A DNA stretch of 6,990 bases. It comes from Clostridia bacterium. Its GTDB lineage: Bacteria; Bacillota_A; Clostridia; Oscillospirales; CAG-382. Made by a program: the position numbers and the translations under genes. Each line of letters opens with the position of its first letter. Position 1 is the first letter of the stretch. Below, piece by piece: positions 1 through 5,200 of the stretch. The notes below the pieces were generated by a model. It made no database searches and was not told the DNA's origin. It saw nothing but the letters and a program-made list of their open reading frames with translations. The stretch is from assembly GCA_017517985.1 (NCBI GenBank), contig JAFWWX010000013.1, positions 1 to 6,990 of the forward strand. Reading direction: 5' to 3'.

Positions 1-1
1 A

Positions 2-33
2 AAGGGCAGTCAAAAGGCTGCCCTTAACTTTTT
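2..33 (+). terminator. Terminator-like hairpin just upstream of the first gene
   Basis: AAGGGCAG (2-9) pairs perfectly with CTGCCCTT (18-25) around an 8-base loop, and TTTTT follows at 29-33 after a short AAC gap. This is the form of a rho-independent terminator, probably ending the gene to the left of the window. The ribosome site of the next gene begins at base 34, so no promoter fits between them. The hairpin may therefore be a leaky terminator, an attenuator or an mRNA-stabilising/processing stem inside a longer operon. The upstream gene is not visible. Confidence 0.65.
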
Positions 34-49
34 GGAGGTAAATATATAA

Positions 50-370
50 ATGGTATGTAATTACAGTAACACTATTGCAATAAAGCACGGTATCAATTCC
101 GCACTTATTGCAGGCTTTATCAACTACCGTTTAACGCATACGGACACCAAGTTTGAGGGCAGACCTTTTGTACGCATAACACAAAAATCTCTGACAGGCA
201 CTTTCCCCTTTATGGGTGAAAAGGCTGTGCGAAATGCGATTAAACGACTTGTAAAAGCAAACATCATTACGGTCAAGCAGTTCAGAAAATCCAAGTTTGA
301 CCACGCAAATTTTTACGCACTTACTCAATACGGTAAAACACTTATGGAAGGAGTTGAAGATATTGAGTGA
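50..370 (+). CDS. Winged-helix protein resembling the DnaD/replisome-organiser N-terminal domain
   Basis: This is a 106-aa soluble protein with no signal peptide or membrane segment. ATG at 50 follows GGAGG (34-38) with 11 bases between, which fixes the start. Residues about 38-93 have the pattern of a winged helix: a G-R-P-F-V-R-I-T strand, helices ending in FPFMGEKAVRNAIKRL (52-67, likely recognition helix), then a wing with KSKFDHANFYAL (80-91). This resembles the N-terminal DNA-binding domain of phage replisome organisers and DnaD-like replication initiators, where a similar FPF...S-x-K-T-x-R-R helix and an F-D-x-x-x-W-Y strand occur. The DnaD C-terminal domain is absent, so it may be a stand-alone DNA-binding or regulatory protein rather than an initiator. 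Its last bases overlap the TTG start of the next gene, which suggests coupled translation. The fold is fairly confident; the role is an inference. Confidence 0.8.
   Translation: MVCNYSNTIAIKHGINSALIAGFINYRLTHTDTKFEGRPFVRITQKSLTGTFPFMGEKAVRNAIKRLVKANIITVKQFRKSKFDHANFYALTQYGKTLMEGVEDIE
348..353 (+). promoter_or_regulatory. Ribosome site that selects the TTG start at 363
   Basis: AAGGAG lies 9 bases before TTG 363, inside the end of the preceding gene. The next in-frame ATG, at 378, has no comparable site, and the upstream in-frame ATG at 297 is deep inside the preceding gene. This supports TTG 363 as the start. Confidence 0.7.
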
Positions 371-962
371 AAAAAGAATGGTTGAGGGTTACGAGATAAC
401 CCAAGCCTTTGAAATCGGTAAAACCGAAATTATACTCGGCGAAAATCCCAATGCACCCGACAATATGATTTATCTTGTTGCCAGCTGCGAACACAACGGT
501 ATTTTCACAAGATACAATGATGTTCTCATTGGTGATGATTTTGCCGAACTTGCAAAAATCTTTGCAGAAAGGATTGAGGCAGAAGCAGACAGAGTTATGG
601 AAGAAAACGCAAAGATCTCTGTTGATAAAACTCCGCTTACTGCCGAAGATTGCGAAGCTGTTGACTACAGACAGTCAATCAAAGACAAGGTTGTAGTTAT
701 AAAAGCAGAAATCTTCAAACCCGAATACAGAATTTCTGTAAATCAGCTTTGTCTTTGTACGGGCGGTTTTGGCTCGTCTGCAAATTCAAGAGGTACAGCG
801 TGCTTCTGTACTAATCTTTACACGGGAGAATCCGTGCAGTTCAAACGTCAGGATGTTCTCGGTACTATTGAAAAAGACAAGCTCCCCGATTGGGCAAAGG
901 AAGGTCTTGAAAAGGTACTGAAAGAGCGTGCAGACAGAAGAAAGGAAAGGGATGCAAGATGA
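363..962 (+). CDS. Conserved ICE hypothetical protein, function unknown
   Basis: This is a 199-aa protein from TTG 363; from ATG 378 it would be 194 aa. I recognise the type as one that recurs in Clostridia conjugative elements, but I know no established function. Visible features are an N-terminal alpha/beta part opening with YEITQAFEIGKTEIILG (10-26), an acidic helical stretch (about 60-85), and a distinctive C-terminal domain (about 108-178). That domain has KVVVIKAEIFKPEYR, then a glycine-rich CTGGFG (132-137) and RGTACFCTNLYTG (143-155). Cysteines form two CxC pairs (130/132 and 148/150), which could bind a metal, although similar proteins that I recall keep mainly the second pair. The extreme C-terminus is a charged Lys/Arg-rich tail. 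No signal peptide or membrane segment is visible, so it is probably cytoplasmic. The start overlaps the previous gene and the stop overlaps the next ATG (ATGA), which places it firmly in the operon. Confidence 0.85.
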   Translation: MSEKRMVEGYEITQAFEIGKTEIILGENPNAPDNMIYLVASCEHNGIFTRYNDVLIGDDFAELAKIFAERIEAEADRVMEENAKISVDKTPLTAEDCEAVDYRQSIKDKVVVIKAEIFKPEYRISVNQLCLCTGGFGSSANSRGTACFCTNLYTGESVQFKRQDVLGTIEKDKLPDWAKEGLEKVLKERADRRKERDAR

Positions 963-1912
963 CGGATTTGTATGTAACACCTATAACTACCAATCTTGAA
1001 AAATACACATTCAGACAAAGTCAGCAGTTATATCAGCAGACAGGCTGTATAGGTTATCTCCGTGCGGATATGGGATATAACGGACAAGAGTTCAATTCCA
1101 CTTGGAATGACGTCTGTACTTTCTTCAAGACAGATGAGTTCAAAAAGGAATTTGACGATGTTATCAATGCACTCCGCCTTGATGATACCTACGGCAGACT
1201 GCTCAATGACAGAACAAGGCTCAGCCGTTATTGTCACGAACACGCAAAGCAGTACAGCGGTGCGGATAATCAGTATTACGGCGTAAGAGTTGATACGGAT
1301 AAGCATACTTATCTTTTAAGGCTCAATCCGAGGCAGGGCGAATACAACCTTTACTGCTACTGCTTTGTAAAGCAGTATTTTGAAACACATCTTGTTCAGG
1401 CAAGTAAGGGTATCCGCTTTATTACTCCCTCATACAGACCTGTTTTCACCATTCCCGACGGTGATAAAATCAGAATCCATCGCATTGATGGTGAAAAGGT
1501 CGATAAATATTGCAGATTTATTGACGAGTACCACACAGAGGTCGGTGACAGACTTTATCACATCTGTGAGTTTGCCGAGATAATGGAAAGAAACGGCAGT
1601 AAGGTTATTCCCTTGCGTTCATCACTTCCCGAAAGGTGCTATTCCGTTTCACCCGAAAACGGTCATCTCGTTATTATCACAAAGGGCGAAAACGAACATT
1701 CAGATGTAAACGACAGCAACAACTCACCCGAAAGGAACAGAGAACTTGCTGACGGTCATAACAGCGAAATGGGGGTAACAAAAGCACAGGAAGCGGCAAT
1801 GCTCGCAGGCTCTTTAAACGGTTGGAACACTCCCGAAGCAGACCCTCACAACTATGACGATAACGGCACACCCGTTAAAACAAAACACAAAGACCGAGGT
1901 GATGCACGATGA
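959..1912 (+). CDS. Conserved ICE protein of unknown function with a recurrent C-terminal tail motif
   Basis: This is a 317-aa protein whose ATG overlaps the previous stop as ATGA, so it is probably translated by coupling. The main domain (residues about 15-225) is rich in aromatic residues and has the landmarks TGCIGYLRADMG (28-39), YGVRVDTDKHTYLLRLNPR, GEYNLYCYCF, a K-G-I-R-F-I-T-P stretch followed by IPDGDKIRI, and YHICEFAEIMERNG. I recognise this domain from many Clostridia conjugative elements but cannot name a proven activity. A polar Asn/Ser/Glu-rich linker follows. The tail (271-317) carries VTKAQEAAMLAGSLNGW and ADPHNYD, a short block that I recall at the C-terminus of several unrelated ICE proteins and that may be a docking or localisation tag. 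No signal peptide, membrane segment or known catalytic motif is seen. Gene confidence is high and function is unknown. Confidence 0.87.
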   Translation: MTDLYVTPITTNLEKYTFRQSQQLYQQTGCIGYLRADMGYNGQEFNSTWNDVCTFFKTDEFKKEFDDVINALRLDDTYGRLLNDRTRLSRYCHEHAKQYSGADNQYYGVRVDTDKHTYLLRLNPRQGEYNLYCYCFVKQYFETHLVQASKGIRFITPSYRPVFTIPDGDKIRIHRIDGEKVDKYCRFIDEYHTEVGDRLYHICEFAEIMERNGSKVIPLRSSLPERCYSVSPENGHLVIITKGENEHSDVNDSNNSPERNRELADGHNSEMGVTKAQEAAMLAGSLNGWNTPEADPHNYDDNGTPVKTKHKDRGDAR

Positions 1913-1944
1913 CGAGAAATGTTGTCGGACACCATGAAGGTTAA
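1896..1944 (+). other. Ribosome site and 11-codon mini-ORF between genes
   Basis: GAGGTG (1896-1901) sits 7 bases before ATG 1909, which overlaps the preceding stop as ATGA. That frame closes after only 11 codons, at TAA 1942-1944, next to the start of the CxxC protein. It could be a coupling mini-ORF that delivers ribosomes to ATG 1946, or the stub of a gene broken in this copy. Its product has no recognisable feature. Confidence 0.3.
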
Positions 1945-1945
1945 T

Positions 1946-2098
1946 ATGAATAAACTCGGCTGCAAAAAATGCATATACCACAATGAAAATGTTTGCAATA
2001 TTTGTTGGAAACGAGTTTATAAAGAATTTGAAGAAAGGAAGGTAAAGAAGAATGGCGAAAGTACCCAACGAAGTAACCAAAAGGTTGAAACTCCTTGA
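1946..2098 (+). CDS. Small CxxC...CxxC (zinc-ribbon-like) protein
   Basis: This is a 50-aa protein if started at ATG 1946, which has GAAGG at 1936-1940 only 5 bases upstream. In-frame ATGs at 1934 and 1919 would give 54 and 59 aa. The sequence begins MNKLGCKKCIYHNENVCNIC, so it has two CxxC pairs separated by seven residues: a compact four-cysteine knuckle of the kind that binds one zinc ion. A basic and acidic helix-like stretch follows (WKRVYKEFEERKVKK). The last third overlaps the next gene by 47 bases in another frame, which is long for this operon, and the residues encoded there (Gln/Ser/Thr-rich) look unconstrained. Possible roles are nucleic-acid binding or protein contacts within the ICE operon; nothing specific can be said. 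The spaced cysteines argue that it is real despite its size. Confidence 0.55.
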   Translation: MNKLGCKKCIYHNENVCNICWKRVYKEFEERKVKKNGESTQRSNQKVETP

Positions 2099-2273
2099 AA
2101 AACTCATTTCTCTCGGATATACCACAGAGGAAGATATAAAGAAGCTCACGCCCAAGGATATTGCCGTAATTGATGATATATCCTTTACGGATATTATTGA
2201 AATTCAGCAGTTGCAGGAAAACGTTAAGTCGAATAAGTTATTCTCTTATCTTGCTAAAACCAATGAAAAGTGA
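2052..2273 (+). CDS. Small helical ICE protein, function unknown
   Basis: This is a 73-aa soluble protein. ATG 2052 is preceded by AGGAAGG (2036-2042) at 9 bases, a strong site inside the end of the CxxC gene. The sequence starts MAKVPNEVTKRLKLLEKLIS and is mostly charged amphipathic helix. It contains an LGYTTEEDIKKL segment (25-36) and ends with LQENVKSNKLFSYLAK, a pattern I recall in short proteins just upstream of the large helicase/methylase gene in other Clostridia ICEs. No catalytic motif, membrane segment or metal site is seen. Only 10 bases separate its stop from the TTG of the large gene, and the large gene's ribosome site overlaps its stop codon. The two are therefore almost certainly co-translated, and it may assist or regulate the large protein, though that is inference from position alone. 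Confidence 0.8.
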   Translation: MAKVPNEVTKRLKLLEKLISLGYTTEEDIKKLTPKDIAVIDDISFTDIIEIQQLQENVKSNKLFSYLAKTNEK

Positions 2274-2278
2274 GGTGG
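2272..2278 (+). promoter_or_regulatory. Ribosome site that selects the TTG start at 2284
   Basis: GAGGTGG ends 5 bases before TTG 2284 and overlaps the TGA stop of the 73-aa gene. An in-frame TGA (2281-2283) immediately precedes the TTG, so nothing upstream can be the start. No in-frame ATG occurs before 2722, deep inside the protein and past the ArdC-like domain. Confidence 0.75.
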
Positions 2279-2283
2279 CTTGA

Positions 2284-5200
2284 TTGGCAAGTAAACTGCA
2301 AATTGTAACTGCCGTATTCAATGATGAGGTTATTAAGGCTACTGAAAATCAGCAGAATTGGACTTCGTTTTTGAGAACGGCAGCAAATAACTATAAATAC
2401 AGTTTCCCCGACCAAATCCTTATCTTTGCTCAAAAACCCGAAGCAACCGCTTGTGCGGAAATCAGCTTTTGGAATGAAAAATTCAACCGTTGGGTAAACC
2501 GAGGTGCAACGGGTATCGCTTTGTTAAATCATTCAAGCACACATCCTAAACTTCGATATGTTTTTGATGTGTCTGATACCAATTCAAGACAAAACATAGA
2601 AGTACCGTCTTGGCAGGTAGAAGAAAGATTTGAAGCTGAAATAGCCGAGGCTCTTGAAAATGCCTTCGGTGATGTCGGTGACGGCTCACTTGCTTCAATC
2701 ATTGATGATACTGCACAGAATATGGTTGACGATAATATCCTTGATTATCTCTACAGCTTGGATGAGGTTAAACACGGCAGTTTCCTTGAAGATTTTGACG
2801 AGGATAATATAAGGTCTGTGTTGAGAAATACTCTTGTCAGCAGTATCGGATATATGATGATGACAAGGTGCGGTATTAACGCTGACGATTTCTATGACCC
2901 CGAGGATTTCAAAGACCTCTATAATTTCAACACTCACGAAACAATAGTTGCATTAGGCTCCGCTACAAGCGAAATAGCCGAAATGGGACTTCGTGAAATT
3001 GAAACAACCGTAAAAGCACTTCAAAGGGAAGAAAAAAATAAAAATCGCACATTTGTCAATTCATATAATTTCGGATATGATGAGGGTGCAAAACAAAAAA
3101 CAGACACCGAAAGGAGTAAAAAGGATGTCACAGATAACTTACAGACAGGTCGGAGATTACAAAATCCCGAACATCACACTTCCGAAAGAGGAAATGAACG
3201 TTACTCTTGGCAAGTACGCTACGATGAGGAAAAAGTACCTGATGAATCACAAGAGAGTGTTATTCAACATTCTGCTGACGAAGGGCGAACTGACGAAACA
3301 TCTTTCGGAAACAGAACAGCAGGCTCAGAAGATGTTGGAACAGTTGACCGAACAGATGATGAAAGCCGAGGGAGTAACGGAAGCCTTGAAGGAAACCGAC
3401 CAGATGAGGTGGGTACAGTTGATGAACAACATCAAACAGGCAGCCGAGGAAACGGTACTCAAGGAACTGATTTACAGTTAAGTAATCACGATTTCGATGC
3501 CCGTTGGAACGGTGTCGAGTATTTTCACCAAGACAAAGAAAAAAGTGAGTTAATTAAAACCTATTTAACTCCGCATACAGAGGAAATCGCTGCGTTTTAT
3601 GAAAGTCATCCTGACAAAAAAGAACGTAGCGATTTTATTATGTCTTTCTTTAATTCAACACCCTATGAAATTACACTTTCAAACGGTGTAAAAGCAGGCT
3701 TTGAAGCATATTCCGATGCCATCAGATTATGGCGAAATGACGGAACAGAACTCCGTGAAGCGTGGGAAAAATGGTTCCAGATTGAACGAAGTGTTTTCGG
3801 ACTTATGCTTATGGAGGAATGGACAGAGCCTCAGGCTTTGCTTTTACCCGGTGTTGAAAAGCAAATGGAACTTATCGGCACGGCAGTAAAGAATGAAGCT
3901 CCTTTGTTTCTGCCTCAATCTGCCGTTGATTATGTGCTTTGCGGCGGTAGTGATTTCAGCGAAGGTAAAATGCGTATTTACAGGCAGTTTGCCGAAAGCC
4001 TTTCAAAAGATGAAAACATTAAGTTCCTTAAAAACGAATACGGAACAGGCGGTCATTCAGATGCACTTCCCGGAAGTGGATTTTGGGAAGGTCACGACTC
4101 AAAAGGTATTGAAATATCCGACCACTATAGCGTTCCTCCGAGAAGAGTTTTATTAAAGTGGAATTATATTGAAAGCCGTCTTTCGGCACTTATAAAGTCT
4201 GACAGATACTTAAACCCAAAAGAAAAAGAAATGTATCCGCAATGGCTTGAAAACAGATTGGCACAAGAGGCTGAGTGGAAAAAAGAAAGTGAAATTCGTC
4301 AGCTTCTCCGTGATGCTCCCGAGGAAAAAGAAACACCAAAAGAATACAGATATGAATATAATCTCGGCGATACCGTATATATCGGTGCGGATGAGTACAC
4401 TATTCTTTCACTTGAAGACCCCGTTATCCTCAGTAACAGTCAATATCCTCTTTTCACCGAGGAATTCTCAAAAGCGGTGTTTGAGAATAGAGTACAAGAA
4501 AATCCTGCAAATAATCATTTGAAAGTAGAAGTTGAGGTTGAGAGACCTGCCGTTAATGACGAAGCCGAAACAGAAATTGACGAAAGTAATAAGCCCGATT
4601 TCTTGCTTCAGTATGAGCAGGTACAAAAGGAAAACCCGGATAGTGTTGTTCTTTTACACACAAGAGGATTTTATAACGCATTCGGCAAAGATGCTGAAAT
4701 TCTTGCAAAGGTCACAAACTATACCGCACCGGGAAAAAACCTTTACGGAAATGTTTTCACGCCCTGTTGTCAAGTTCTTGATTTCAACCTTAGCTATGCC
4801 ACAAAAAGACTTCTTGAAAACAACATTGAAGCAGTAGTTATGGCATTAGATAAGGGGGTTATAGACAGGTATTCTCCCCCCTCATTAGATGAGGTGCAAG
4901 AGCCGTCTGAATATGATGACGGACACGCTGCTGTTGCAGATGTACTCTATGACGATGCTTTTTATGTTGACCGTGATAAAGAAATTGTTTCGTGGATGTA
5001 TTACAACCCCGATGGTAATGACGGTAAAGGACAGTTTGTTACAAACAGTTTTCATTTTGAGGTTATTCTGGAGGCTGCACAGAAGCACGCAGATTTCAAA
5101 GACTTCTTTGATTATCTCGGCACAGTAAGCCAACAGGAATTTGCAGACTACGGCAGTGAGTTTTTTGACGGTGCAAACGAGTATTTTCACGAGCAACCTG

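Noticed and set aside
1814..2155. Reverse-strand frame of 113 residues that looks membrane-like
   Set aside because: Its hydrophobicity is the mirror of charged AAA/GAA-rich + strand genes. It spans three forward coding features and has no ribosome site or family resemblance.
2340..3060. Search for an ArdC-type HExxH metallopeptidase motif after the ArdC-like domain
   Set aside because: No HExxH is present. H-E pairs seen, such as in NFNTHETIV, lack the second histidine.
3053..3124. Longer start for the TnpV protein at ATG 3053
   Set aside because: The extra 24 residues do not fit the family N-terminus, and the strong ribosome site is placed for ATG 3125.
4247..4837. Two further + strand frames nested in the large gene (91 and 101 codons)
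   Set aside because: Unlike the tnpV frame they have no good ribosome site, no recognisable family and Lys/Leu/Ser-rich shadow composition. The large-gene frame here shows the conserved domain patterns.
4885..5196. Reverse-strand frame of 103 residues
   Set aside because: It lies opposite the conserved spacer domain of the large protein and has only shadow-type composition (Ile/Val/Phe from complementing Asp/Glu/Lys codons).
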